Part shown: one piece after another, positions 1 to 12,302 of the stretch
Position numbering within the stretch: position 1 is the stretch's first letter
How the letters are laid out: each line of letters opens with the position of its first letter
NCBI RefSeq assembly: GCF_900747795.2
Contig: NC_041396.2
Coordinates: forward strand, 40,207,174 to 40,271,173
Direction: 5' to 3'
DNA length: 64,000 nt
Source of the DNA: Erpetoichthys calabaricus
Lineage: Eukaryota; Chordata; Cladistia; Polypteriformes; Polypteridae
Made by a program: the position numbers and the translations under genes
The notes under the pieces: model-generated
What the model saw: only the letters and a program-made list of their open reading frames with translations
Database searches by the model: none
What the model was told of the DNA's origin: nothing

Positions 1-150
1 GGTAAAGGTACACAAACAAGTTACTTCAACTGCCTGTACTACACCTGGAAAAACAAAATAAATGTAACCAATTGTACGTCAAACGTTGTATTCCGACTTG
101 GATAAAGGCATTAGACAGATAAGTAATAATATATTATTAGGTCACAGGAG
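1..150 (+). repeat. SINE 3' part with L2-like tail (partial)
   Basis: The segment reads as the 3' half of a tRNA-type SINE: CAACTGCCTGT, then ATGTAACCAATTGTA, then CTTGGATAAAGGC, the common L2-type tail. A related copy is recognisable near 61.50-61.64 kb. The 5' part lies outside the window. Confidence 0.5.
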
Positions 151-944
151 CTAGTGTTTTACAGTTGTTCATCAAAAAACATTTCTGGTTTTTCCAAGTG
201 ACTTGGAATCTGCTGGGGATCATTTCAAAACACAATTTTACATTCAAGTGTATTCTTTTGATTTGAAATGAGCAATCAGTTACAGTATGTTGTCTTTTGA
301 ACAGTCACAGAGGTGTTAATTTGCTGCTCACACCCCCAAAAGGGCACAGCAGTTTGGAAGAACCCTGCAGCTGTATCACACCGTTCACCCCTTGGCTAGG
401 CACTCATGGCACTCCATAAGTCAACAGCCCCATACTTAAACACACACCCACCCCAACCCCAAATAGTCATCATTCATCAGCACTTGACACTTCACAGGGG
501 TCCACCACCTGTTTACGTATCCCCTCTCAACCCAGCTCGTTGTTTATGTAACAGTGCTTCGTGGCACTCGATACTTCATGCCAGAAGGTGGACAGAGCAG
601 AAAAGAATACCAAGAGGAGAGCTGCTAAACATCTAAGAGTGCTGGCAGTCAACAGCAACGTTGTATGCCAACCATTGAGCTTTCTATCTTCTTTGAACCT
701 CACTTAACTTTCTCTTTCCATTTTAAAACATGATCACATTTTTTTTTCCTGTCGTTCCACCCAATCACTTTTGCAGTGTCCTTCATTTGCATAAAGCATG
801 CTGTCAGTGTAGCACGTGATACATTAGCAGAATACTAACAAATACTGACAAACACTTGTCAAACAATTTTATTTCCTCCATCATGTCATCAAAACTCAAA
901 TCAGATCCATCAAGGCATTTTTGAGATTTTGACATATTTAGGAT

Positions 945-1000
<56 letters not shown>

Positions 1001-1035
1001 TATACATACATATACATATATACACACACACACTG
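151..1035. other. Non-coding flank with a (TA)n microsatellite
   Basis: No gene is recognised. A TA dinucleotide run occupies about 949-992 and passes into CA/TA-rich DNA directly beside the Tc1 element. The short open frames here have no coding character. Confidence 0.5.
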
Positions 1036-2607
1036 CAGTGCATCCGGAAAGTATTCACAGCGCATCACTTTTTCCACATTTTGTTATGTTACAGCCTTAT
1101 TCCAAAATGGATTAAATTCATTTTTTTTCCTCAGAATTCGACACACAAACACCCCATAATGACAAAGTGAAAAAAGTTTACTTGAGGTTTTTGCAAATTT
1201 ATTAAAAATAAAAAAACTGAGAAATCACATGTACATAAGTATTCACAGCCTTTGCTCAATACTTTGTCGATGCACCTTTGGCAGCAATTACAGCCTCAAG
1301 TCTTTTTGAATATGATGCCACAAGCTTGTCACACTTATCCTTGGCCAGTTTCGCCCATTCCTCTTTGCAGCACCTCTCAAGCTCCATCAGGTTGGATGGG
1401 AAGCGTCGGTGCACAGCCATTTTAAGATCTCTCCAGAGATGTTCAATCGGATTCAAGTCTGGGCTCTGGCTGGGCCACTCAAGGACATTCACAGAGTTGT
1501 CCTGAAGCCACTGATATCTTGACTGTGTGCTTGGAGTCGTTGTCCTGCTGAAAGATGAACCGTCGCCCCAGTCTGAGGTCAAGAGCGCTCTGGAGCAGGT
1601 TTTCATCCGGGATGTCTCTGTACATTGCTGCAGTCATCTTTCCCTTTATTCTGACTAGTCTCCCAGTTCCTGCCGCTGAAAAACATCCCCACAGCATGAT
1701 GCTGCCACCACCATGCTTCACTGTAGGGATGGTAGTGGCCTGGTGATGAGCGGTGCATGGTTTCCTCCAAACGTGATGCCTGGCATTCACACCAAAGAGT
1801 TCAATCTTTGTCTCATCAGACCAGAGAATTTTGTTTCTCATGGTCTGAGAGTCCTTCAGGTGCCTTTTACTAAGGAGTGGCTTCCATCTGGCCACTCTAC
1901 CATATAGGCCTGATTGGTGGGTTGCTGCAGAGATGCTTGTCCTTCTGGAAGGTTTTTTTTTTTCCTGTCGTCCTCTCTCCACAGAGGACCTCTGGAGCTC
2001 TGACAGAGTGACCATCGGGTTCTTGGTCACCTCCCTGGCTAAGGCCCTTCTCCCCCGATCGCTCAGTTTAGATTACTTACGGATGATGGAGGCCACTGTG
2101 CTCATTGGGACCTTCAAAGCAGCAGAAGTTTTTCTGTAACCTTCCCCAGATTTGTGCCTCGAGACAATCCTGTCTCGGAGGTCTACAGGCAATTCCTTTG
2201 ACTTCATGCTTGGTTTGTGCTCTGACATGAACTGTCAACTGTGGGACCTTATATAGACAGGTGCGTGCCTTTCCAAATCATATCCAATCAACTGAATTTA
2301 CCACAGGTGGACTCCAGTTAAGCTGCAGAAACATCTCAAGGATGATCAGGGGAAACAGGATGCACCGGAGCTCAATTTTGTGCTTCATGGCAAAGGCTGT
2401 GAATACTTTTGTACACGTGCTTTCCCAATTTTTTTATTTATAATAAATTTGCAAAAGTCTCAAGTAAACTTTTTTCACGTTTTTATTATGGGGCGTTGTG
2501 TGTAGAATTCTGAGGGAAAAAATGAATTTAATCCACTTTGGAATAAGGCTGTAACATAAGAAAATGTGGAAAAAGTGATGCGCTGTGAATACTTTCCGGA
2601 TGCACTG
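1036..2607 (-). mobile_element. Tc1/mariner DNA transposon, broken transposase
   Basis: The ends are inverted repeats, starting CAGTGCATCCGGAAAGTATT at 1036 and ending with its complement at 2607. The right side is followed by TA; the left TA has changed. The length, 1572 bp, is normal for Tc1. The transposase runs minus from the ATG at 2207 (MKSKELPVDLRDRIVSRHKS..., a helix-turn-helix N terminus). A stop follows IIRK and about 15 linker codons seem lost before [15 protein letters not shown]; a later frameshift separates the catalytic parts (1479-2030 and 1256-1606). [20 protein letters not shown] and SPDLNPIEHLW mark the DDE triad. The TIRs remain very similar, so the element is fairly young but cannot make a whole transposase. 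Confidence 0.93.
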
Positions 2608-4973
2608 TATGTATGTATGTATGTGTGTATATATATAAGTTTAAAAACATTAAATATTTGTACTATATGCTGTATTCTTGATGCCTCAGCAAAAACTGAA
2701 CTTTTGTAATAAATCTCAACAAAACCGGTCAATTGGGAACAGAGTTGTTTCATGTAGACAGATATGGTGACCACAGTAGATGCTTTTCAGTTATATGTGA
2801 ACACGCTCAGAAAAAGTCATCAGCTCTCAGCACAAATCCAAGTCAAACATCATAGAATGCAAGTCATACATATATGTCTAAGGAAAACCTTCATAAAAGT
2901 ATGTTAATATATTCTGAAAACTGGGAGGAAAATTATTTCTTAAAAAGAAAAAAAAAAAAGGAACCATTCATTCAAACATTTACTTTTTATTGACTGGATT
3001 TCTTTATGTATATATGTATATATATATATATTTCTTGCAATATATAATTTTTGTCATAAACAGTCTTTTCAATTTTAAAAATAGGAATTTACTGCTGTGT
3101 TAATTTTTTTCTGAGTGGATGCAGAATCACTGACTGAAAAATACAAAAATAAATTTATGAATATCTTAAACTCAATATATTTGTTAGAACAATACTAGTT
3201 TTCTCAAGAACATTGGAAGAGAAGTTGTTTATGCCGTCTAAAATTCAAACTATGCCTTCCAAGAAATCACTCTTTAGGACGCTTAAACCTGAAAGCTAAA
3301 ATCAAAGAAAAATAATTTAATGCAAGTCTTGCCTAGGATGCACATTTTAAACACTGGCTTGCTTGCTGCACTAACAGCAGAATTATGTCTCTGCATGCTT
3401 CTGATTAAAAGCAGTAACGTTTAGGACAGGCTTCATTACTAAAATTCTTTCAATACTGACATCTGCACGCACCTCAGGGGCTCATCAGTAAAGTAATACT
3501 ATGTTTGTAAGTATTTTCTCTTTTTTTTTTTACCAATCACCAATGAGACATTTTAGCTATTATCATTTAAAACAAGTTATGACAGTTTTTCTTAAATTTA
3601 AGTATGCAGAAACAATTTGCATGTGCAAAATGCAAAACACATACAAAGCATTACTTTGAAATACTAAGTTACATCAGTTCATACATTATAAATCTACATA
3701 CCAGGATTCATACAAACCGATATGATATGAACTCATTGGCACAGTTTTAAAAGTATAATGAACAAGTAACTTTTGTACATTTTGAACATTCAATTTGTTT
3801 TATGTAATACAATTCACTTGCATTTTATACCTCACTTAAAAATATTTAATAAATAGTTAGGCTAATGATGAAAAACAAATCAACATGATTCACAGCCATG
3901 TTTCATGCCCACGTTAAAATTCTGCAGCACAAAAACAAACAAAACAAAAAGTAGTACAGTCTGTTGTTATTTGTAGCCTCCAAAAAATGACACTGCTGTG
4001 CTCTGTAAGTGCTATCTCCTACGCAGTGGTATATCCTGGCCTAAAAATACCTCCCAGCTCAACAGCAGACATATACTTACACTGGTATACACTGCACTGA
4101 TCAATACAACTACACACTTTTATACTCAAAAGACCCATAAGACAAGCAGAAAACACCAGTCCTGGTTTAGCATCTTTGGATTAGTTCAATGAAAATCTTT
4201 CACTAGTTTTTCTGAGATGTGACAATGAATTTAATCTGAGGGGTATATCATATATTCTAATACACACAACATTCTGAAAAGTGCTAAACAACTTCAGCTA
4301 TACAGACATTTGACTGGGTGTGCTTATTCAAAAAGCCAACACAGTTTAAAAACAATTGACTGTGGTGCACCTCTTTTTTTCTCTCCAGAAAGCATGACCG
4401 CTACAATACTTCCAAAATGTGCCATGGTATAACACAGACAGATGTGTTTCAAAATTTCCACCTAGGTCTGAAATTTTATATGTACTGTTTGAACCCTACT
4501 GATGACAAGATTTAGATTATCTGGCTTACAGGCCCTATATTAAAGGCTACTGAGGAAACTATATGCATTGCACACAGCCTAAGATTTCATTGTTGCATAT
4601 TTGGCATGCAAAATTATTTGCATAGGAAAGGAATATGTAAAATCCAAGTTTGGAATAACACCAAAAAATTGCCTGCATTTTGGTAAAAAAAAGCACAAAT
4701 TGAATACTGGTCTATTTAACAGAAAATATCTTAAAATAAAGTTTACTTTATTCCTTTCAATCTTATGGGAATTATAGAAAGTGCCAGTGTTGCATCCAAA
4801 CAGAAATCTCAGTGTGTCTTACTGCATTGATAACAGACATGACAGCAGGGAATTAGGAAGCACAAACTAAGATCAGACCTTTACTAGATGACTTTAAAAG
4901 CCCTTGCTAGCATTTCAGTGCCCTTAATTCATACCTACGACTCTTCCATGAATTCTGAAATTTTGTAAAATTA
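2608..4973 (-). other. PPP1R15B 3' UTR and downstream DNA
   Basis: This AT-rich non-coding DNA follows the PPP1R15B stop codon in the minus direction. Candidate AATAAA signals read on the minus strand occur at about 4747-4752 and 2986-2991; the second would give a 3' UTR near 2 kb, closer to the long 3' UTR known in mammals. No open reading frame looks coding. Confidence 0.4.
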
Positions 4974-5162
4974 TTATTTTGAAAGCAGTCTTTGAAGCAC
5001 AAGTTCACGGTGGGCAGCTGATAGGCAGTACCCAATTGAGTCTTCAGTTTCTTGTATTCGACGAAGAAATCTGCACCTATCCCGTGCCAGCTCTTCCCAA
5101 GGGCCGTGACGATCTTCATCACAACTTGTGTAGAACTCCTCTACCTCAACAGAAAACGTTAC
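4974..5162 (-). CDS. PPP1R15B: PPP1R15B exon 2, PP1/eIF2-alpha binding C terminus
   Basis: This exon encodes residues 599-660, beginning [13 protein letters not shown] and followed by [18 protein letters not shown] and [14 protein letters not shown]. That is the conserved catalytic-core-binding region of PPP1R15 proteins: with the last Lys of exon 1 it makes the KVTF (RVxF-type) PP1 docking motif, and the GPWEE.ARDRCRF stretch is the part that grips PP1, actin and substrate. The acceptor is CTACAG|GTAACG in phase 0, which matches the phase-0 donor of exon 1. The stop TAA is at 4974-4976. The end is slightly shorter than human, which adds about 12 more residues. Confidence 0.96.
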   Translation of the reverse strand, partial: VTFSVEVEEFYTSCDEDRHGPWEELARDRCRFLRRIQETEDSIGYCLSAAHRELVLQRLLSK

Positions 5163-5559
5163 CTGTAGCACAAGGAAGCCAGTTAGTGTTTTGAATTGTG
5201 AAATACTGAAAACTCTCACCCAAAAGCAAAGATGATACTATAATAACTCCTAAGGCTGACTGTGGTGGCGAGGAAGGAAGGCAAGCAGAAATTGACCAAA
5301 CATAATAAAACATCTGTTGAATGGGGAAAAAACATATATACACACACACATACATAAACATAAAAAAATATATATACAAATTAAAAACAAACAAGTTTTG
5401 TTTTTTTGCAGTCCAAATGTATACCTTGCCAGTGACAACAAACAATGGTAGTCTGATAGGAGTGTAATGCTGTGAAAAAGTACATCAAGCAATAAGGTGT
5501 GAATTCAACAAACACCGCTTACACGCATGGATAACTGATGATCATTTCAAGAGTACTGA

Positions 5560-7350
5560 GAAAAAAAGTGATCTATGATGTAATTTATCAGATTACAAGA
5601 ATGAAAGTCCCCCCCCGCACACAATTTATTAAACAAAATACAAATGTCTATTATGAACAAAACAGGCACACTGCTAGCTTCAATAGCTGGTGTTGCTCTC
5701 TTCAGCAGAAACAACATCTTATAGACATTTCTTTCAATTGTTGGACACCAACTTTGGAGACATATTTGGCCATTTCTCATTACCGAACCATCCTGCAAAT
5801 GAAGATGTTAAGGGCTTTTCTGCATTTACTACCCACTTGAAGACCCCTCACAGCATTTCAATGGGTGTCAAGATTTGGGTTTTGATTTGTGAACAGGCAA
5901 GTCAATGGTTAAAAAAATAAGTGAACCTTTCAATAATAAAAATCCATTTCTTATGTTTCAGCTTTGATGGCTGGCTTCACATTCAATAAATCTCATCTGT
6001 CTTGTGAAATACCTATGGTAATCGGGGGTATACCAATCATGACCCATTGCTGGTTTAACACTGAAATCTTACTCTGGCACTATGAAATACACACTCTTGA
6101 AATCACTCAGAATATGAACATCTTAAACAGACTAATGACATTATAAATGTGTATGAAATCTTTAAATGAAAGCCATACCACCTCAAACTTCTGATCCTCG
6201 TCACAAAGAAACGCTACTTTAAGTGACACACTTTTTTGCTGTACAGTATAGTAGAAGCTGCTCACAGACCAATTGGTTTTCACTTTAACTGCTGCATAAC
6301 CTTCAGATGAAATTTCATCATTTGGGATATTTTCATTGTTCTCTGATTTTTTTTTTTAAAAATCCAAATGTTTTGAGCTGAACACTTTTTTTGTAGTTTT
6401 AGAGCAGTTGGGCTAAAGTCATTAACACTACCCTGCTAAGACCAGCGCTGCAGCTCTGATTTGTTAAGAGCATGAACAGCAGAAGCATTCTAATACAACA
6501 CCTCTTACGCTGACCTACTCAAATTAACATTTAACCTATTTTCTTGCAAACTCAGTAATTGGGCACTGTCCAATTTATAACACTGTAACAGGTTTTACAA
6601 CAATTTCTTAAGGGAACTGAACAGTTATGATATTAAAGCTTTCCAGAGATCCAAAGAATTTCTTAGGGATTCATTTATCACCCCATTTTTCACAGCTGGG
6701 CCACAGGTACAGTGTAGAAATAGGGTTGATCCTATAATGGCAAGCTAGCCAGGCCTGGAGACTGAAAAGCAAGCCCAAACTAAAATGCTTACACTACCAT
6801 ACTTTACAGATGATATGATATTGTCTTGATCAAAACACAGTTCTTTGGTTTTCACCAAACACAACATTCTTGGTATGAAGAATAATGTGGAGCGGTTTGT
6901 CTAGGGTACACCATTTCAAGGGTCCTGTTCTTCTGAAGTTGTCTGGCTAACTTCAGTCATGCATCAATATTCTTTTTTGACAGATGATTCCTCAGCTCAC
7001 ATATTGGGCAATATTGTACGTTATCTTTGAAATGGTTGCCTCATGCTCATTGACAAGGACTGACACAAGACTTTCCTATGAATCCCTTGATGTCATTCTG
7101 TAGCACTCTGAGATCTACAATATCATTTTTCAGACAGCTCTTGAACTGTTCTGTTGGGATGACCTAGCCAGGATAGATTGTCGATGATTTAAAAAAATTT
7201 CAGACAACAGAGCAATTGAGTGAAAAAATGCTTGGAAATGACTGAAAAACTCTTTTGGGTTCCAATTATCCTTCTTTGGAAGATAATTGCCAATCACTTG
7301 CAGCAAGGTTTATAACAGAAAAAGTCTAGTGCCCAAAACTTTTGACCGGG
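5560..7350 (-). mobile_element. Degraded Tc1/mariner-like copy
   Basis: Antisense traces of a Tc1-type transposase gene can be followed, for example TCACAGCATTTCAATGGGTG at about 5849 (the codons before the usual SPDLNPIE-type motif read backwards). Near 7335-7353 there is a terminal-looking CAAAACTTTTGACCGG. The copy is so decayed that its ends and family are uncertain, and no TIR pair could be fixed. Confidence 0.4.
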
Positions 7351-7359
7351 GTTGCGAAC

Positions 7360-7967
7360 TTAGGTGTGGGACTTAACTCAAAAAGTATAATAACCAAAAC
7401 ACAAAAATGATATTGTGCAAAACATCTATAGTATACATATAAATGTAAACAATGAACATTTTCAAGTGTATCCGTTTGTGTGGTAGTGTGCTAATAGTAA
7501 CAATATGGAAAACTGCATCATGTTTAAGGACTACTTTGCAATTTTTCAAGTTGAAGTTATTTCTTCAGAAACCCTGTACGTATTTGCTAGAGAAAATTGT
7601 ATTCTAAATTTAAGCATCTATACTTTTTCTTTTAAAATGATGTCTGCATTGGCATTTTACAATGCAGGCAATGTGACACAAAGCATCACCAGAAAACAAA
7701 AGCGTAAAAACCTTCCGGATATGTCCATTTTTCAAACCAGTTTTAAAGAGTTGTCTAGTATTGAATCGTGTCTTGTAATTACATACACATTGTATAAGCT
7801 ATTTTATATGTCATAATAGAAAAAACAGCAGTATTATGAGATTTAACCATTTTCAAATAAAAACTGCAGTGTGCACTACCACAGCCTTTGTCTTCTTGGT
7901 TTAATTTTCGTATTTATTGGAGAACTCACACAAGTGAATACATATACTCACCTTGAGAAAAATAGTT
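7360..7967. other. Intron DNA without recognised feature
   Basis: AT-rich sequence inside the PPP1R15B intron. A 103-codon open frame at 7505-7816 has low-complexity composition and no family resemblance, so it is not called as a gene. Confidence 0.5.
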
Positions 7968-8937
7968 CAGGTAGTCCCCAGGTTACGGACACCCAACCTA
8001 CGACTTACGAATGAGGACGCAGCTGCGACACATGTGCCTCAGTAACTGCCGCTCAGTCATCTTCGGCCTAGGGATGCTGCAAGCGGTGGCTGGAGGGGGG
8101 CGATTTCGCTGCTCGCGCAGTGTACTGTCCCAGGGGCGGCTCCCAGCGGCAAGCTGTGACCCGTGGTCCATAGTCACCAGGGCCATCGCTTGTGTACAGG
8201 ACGATGGTTCACTGCCCGCCCACTACGCCGCCGCAGCTACTGCTCCTGACTCGATGCAGGCTGGCTGGAGCGGAGGGGGGCATTTCACTGCCCGCCCAGC
8301 ACACATGGCTGGTAATGCTGCAAGCGGTGACCCAGTTGTGGTTGAATGGGGCGGCGGGGGTAGCATTGTAGTGTGCCTTGGATGGCTGCCTGTTGAATTG
8401 GGGTTGGGCGATTCACTACTCACCTTTGGCCACACCGTGTTCGTTCTACAGCATACTGTAATGGAGGTGACTGAGGCGGGCTGGTGATGTACCGCCCCTC
8501 GCCGCCCCCATTCATTTTCAATAGCAAGCTTGCTTGTACTGTTACGCACATAGCAGGAAGTTGTCTCGTCAGTACATCAGACGTGTTGACGACTGGTGTC
8601 TTCCTGTTGTGATAGCGTGTATAGCACTGTACAGAAGAGTGCTGTGCAGAAGAGCTCATCTTAACCTTTTATCTTCACCCTTCAAGAATGTCTCTGAAAC
8701 ACAAATCTGACGCAAGTGCTGGTGATACTGTAAAGAAGAGAAAAACCATCACCATTGAAAATAAAGTAGAAATAATAAAAAAGTCAGAGAGAGGTGAAAC
8801 TCGGTCATTCATTGGCAGAGCACTTGGTTTCAGTCGGTCAAAAATAGCATATATTAAAATAATGTACCTGTTCCGACAAATTCAACTTAAGTACAAACCT
8901 ACAGTCCCTATCTCGTACGTAACCCGGGGACTGCCTG
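7968..8937 (+). mobile_element. Tigger/pogo-type DNA transposon, internally deleted
   Basis: The termini are inverted: CAGGTAGTCCCCAGGTTACG at 7968 and the complement of CAGGCAGTCCCCGGGTTACG ending at 8937. From 8688 a transposase start is preserved, MSLKHKSDASAGDTVKKRK followed by ITIENKVEIIKKSERGET and IGRALGFSRSKIAYI, the CENP-B/jerky-type DNA-binding domain of Tigger. After about 64 residues the frame runs directly into the 3' terminal sequence, so the rest of the DNA-binding region and the whole DDE domain are deleted. Between the 5' end and the ATG lies about 700 bp of GC-rich leader. It was presumably mobilised in trans. Confidence 0.85.
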
Positions 8938-11805
8938 TGCATGTAATTTAATCATTTCCAGATCCCTTGTTATCATAAATGCCATGAAAAGGCATGTTTT
9001 CTTTTATTGAAACTCAAAGAGGATGTATTTCATAAGTTTTTAGGCTTTTTTTTCTCCCCACTAGTGATTTGTACCCCATTGTATCCATTGTAAGGCACCA
9101 GTGCGGGCATTAAATATTTTATTTCTAGGAAACTTAACTAAATAGAGCACAATTTAATGTGGCAATTGCATATATAAACACCATGAAAGAATAACTTCAA
9201 AGTGCATCCTTTTTTCATCACAGTTATGAATATAAACAAAAATGCAACACAGACTGCTGACAGATCAAGAAAAATCAAGTAATGAAAATACCTGCAAAAC
9301 AAAGTACCATTTAAGCTCTTAAACAAGCAAAATACATTGGTTTCATCATTCGTTCTGGATTATAAATGAAATCATGCATCCGATCTACGCCTCTCCTTTT
9401 CAAGTTGTTGCCTTTCCAAGCAATGAAAGGAGGATGCTGCCACTTCCTCATCAGAAATCCACTTCTGCGGTCAGACAGCTTCTTTCACAATTCAATGAGC
9501 GATTGGAGTTCCTCTAAATAACAGGTCATCTTCTGCAATAAATGTGGCAATATGTGTTTGCTACCAAAAATGCATTCTGGCACAAAAGCAACAGTAGCTG
9601 TGGTGGCAGTGGATCCTGGAAATGGTCACATAAATGAGAGCATGAACAGCTGCCCTGTGTATATGATTCAGTTCATGCCGTAACAGTGCCTTTCTTTCAA
9701 TCCTGCCATATTACAATTTTTTGGAACACAGGGTTCCGAAACAACAGGGTTCATTTAATTTGTGACACCAGGTATGATGGTGTTAACCTGTATCCATTTG
9801 CATCCAATCAAGCATGCTTTCAGTTATTTGTAACTTCTCCTTCTATTGCGCTTGTAGCTTCTCTGGTCTTAACCAATTTCAAATCCATCTCAAGCACCGA
9901 CTTTGAATCATGCTCACAGTATCTGTTCATGGCAAGTTACAGAAGAAAAACTTGTGAATGATTGTTTAACAACATACCCTGGCCTTATGCCACTAGTAAC
10001 TGTGAGAATACTATTTTAAAGCTGGTTAAAATGTATCCAACACAAAAGCCAGCAATATTGCTGCTTTAATAAAATAGCATGACATTAATGAATCTAAAAT
10101 CTAACATCATTGGAACACCTTACACCACAACTGAAACAGCTCTTTTGTTTTTGGCATGATGGAGCAATACACCTCTGCTGTGAAGACAATGGGTTTTTCT
10201 CATTATGTAAGAAAGGGTCTTCAATGTTTGGATGCACCAGATACAAATTTTAGACATGTTAAGTAATAATAAAGGTTCCCTAGCTTTTTCTACACAATCC
10301 AAATGCATTTCTACTAATGTTTGAAAATGTGTGCATTTATTTTTTGTTTAAGTAGACCTTTTTACATATCAATACTGTTGAAATGAGGATCAAATAAGTC
10401 AGTGTAAAAAAAGAAATTCATATGGTGTAGTAAGTTGTAACAACACTGCACAATACCGTAGCTTCTGTATATGGTTTGGACTTTCAGTAATGGATCTGAC
10501 AATGGTTATTTTACTGGTTCTTCAGCATGCTTTGAAATATTAATAACTGGTAATCTCTGTTTAATCTTGTAGGTATTCTAAAAAGTCACATTTCATCAGC
10601 ATGATCAACAAGGGCCAATTTAGTTGCATGCGTTTTACATCATGCCAACCAATTTCCCATGTGAACTACAAGGCATATTATTTATACATTCCTCAGGGAA
10701 TACCTCAAACAGAATGTTCTAAAATAAATAAATACACATTATTAGAAAGTTTAACTTACTCTTGGGCACAAAAAAAGATTTTAAACAGTAACTTCTAATA
10801 TGTATAAAACTTTCCTTGTTTCAAATCTCTCATTAGTGAGAAGATAAAAACACATCTACATAATATTTGGCAAACTTTAATGTTTGAGCAATGTATCCAT
10901 TTAATTAAGTAGTGCTTGTTTTTGTACAATCGAAACAGCTAAAATTACATATAATCATGATATGACTAAGTTCATTTTGAAAAATGAAAAAGTATTGAGT
11001 ACTGTTAGCTATTTAAATTGATAATTATGGTCTTCTCATATGAAATACAAGAAAAAAATGTTATAGTAACAGAAAGAACTGATAACAAAAACCAGATATG
11101 CGCTAAATAATGCAAATACAGTATTGTACAATCAAGTTAATGAATACAGTAGGTTTAAAACTGCCTTTTAAGTTTATAAAAGATGACTTACAGAATGGTG
11201 TGAACTAAATACAAAGTCCACAGGCTATATCAAATACACAGTATAACACCAAGTTAGAGAGCAAGTTGACCCATCGGTCCTTCACCTATTTTTTGTACCC
11301 CCACACCCCCCCTTAACAGTGGTTCGTGCTACTGCATTATTTATCCAGTGTCCAGGGTTAAAATCTTACACCCAGTCATTGTCTTTGTGGAGTATACAGA
11401 TTCTCCGCGTCCCTGTTTGTTTGGTCTCCAACATCCTAAGAATGTACAGATTAGGTAGATGGACTACTGCCCTATCCAGGGCCAGTCTCAGCCTTATACC
11501 CAATGTACTTGAGAAAAATTTCAAAAACCTGGTACTCTTAATTAAACAGGGCTGAAAATATTAGGCTGCAAAATACTGTAATTGGTCATTTGCTAAACAA
11601 TCCCCCCCCCCACTTTTCGATAAAACATACCTCATTTTCCAACCCATTCTAAAAATCCTGTTCAGACTTTGCAGTTTAGGAGAATAACCAGAGAACCCAC
11701 CAATAAACCAAGGAATAAAATGCACTCCTCTGTGTAGTACCCCGACATGAACTTGAACCCAGAACTTCAGAGCTGTCAGGCACCCGTTGATTAACACTAC
11801 TACTC
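8938..11805. other. Intron DNA without recognised feature
   Basis: About 2.9 kb of AT-rich PPP1R15B intron. I found no conserved coding block, no inverted-repeat pair and no long tandem array. Only short, unsupported open frames occur. Confidence 0.5.
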
Positions 11806-11882
11806 CCTCCATCCATCCTCAATCCTGCCAATCCAGAGCAGGGTCGCAGGGATGCAAGCTTTGGGCACAAGGCAGGAACAAC
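11806..11882 (-). repeat. SINE fragment (3' part, minus orientation)
   Basis: CCATCCATCC, then CCAATCCAGAGCAGGGTCGC and GGGCACAAGGCAGG, match the complement of the 3' body and (GGAT)n tail of the HAD-like SINE family whose fuller copies are at 16.5 and 24.4-25.9 kb. Confidence 0.6.
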
Positions 11883-12302
11883 TTCTGGACAGTATGCCAG
11901 TGCTTACCATTACTGTACTATACAAATAAACCTGCCGGTAACACAATGGCCCATGTTTTCAAAAAAGTGCCAAACCAGCAGATACTGCTTTAACAATCCA
12001 AATACTTTTCACATTACAATTGATTTGAAAGGCTTCAAATGAAAGTGAGAGAAATGAGTGAGAAATGAGAAGGTGAAAAAGGAAAATATGAAAAAAGTTA
12101 AAGTGGCACACGCACTACAAAAAATTACCTTTCTTCATTATGAGCAAATTAAAAAAAAATACAGCAGCCACCTTAACCCCAAAAACTCCCAAATCATATT
12201 AAAAATCCAGAAAAGGTAGAAGAGTCACTACAGTAAATTATAAAGAAATAAAACATGAATTAAGCTAAGCATACAATAATCCATCTCATAAAAGGACATT
12301 AC

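Larger units (their letters stand above)
5163..12302 (-). other. PPP1R15B: PPP1R15B intron 1 (7.1 kb)
   Basis: This is the only intron found in PPP1R15B; it is phase 0, as in mammals, and interrupts the PP1-docking motif between Lys598 and Val599. It contains a decayed Tc1-like copy (about 5.56-7.35 kb), a Tigger/pogo deletion derivative (7968-8937) and a minus-oriented SINE scrap near 11.81 kb. The remaining stretches, 8938-11805 and 11883-12302, are AT-rich and I see nothing coding in them. Confidence 0.85.

Noticed and set aside
7505-7816. 103-codon plus-strand open frame
   Set aside because: Composition is dominated by Phe, Ile, Ser and Lys as in random AT-rich DNA; no splice context or homology is seen.
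8011-8549. Open frames of 158 and 108 codons on opposite strands
   Set aside because: They are in the GC-rich leader of the Tigger element, have no family resemblance, and are explained by few stop codons in GC-rich DNA.
12228-12302. Read-through extension of PPP1R15B exon 1 (VMSFYEMDYC...)
   Set aside because: The codons after KRKK are intron sequence starting at a good GT donor, and the expected VTF sequence is found in exon 2.
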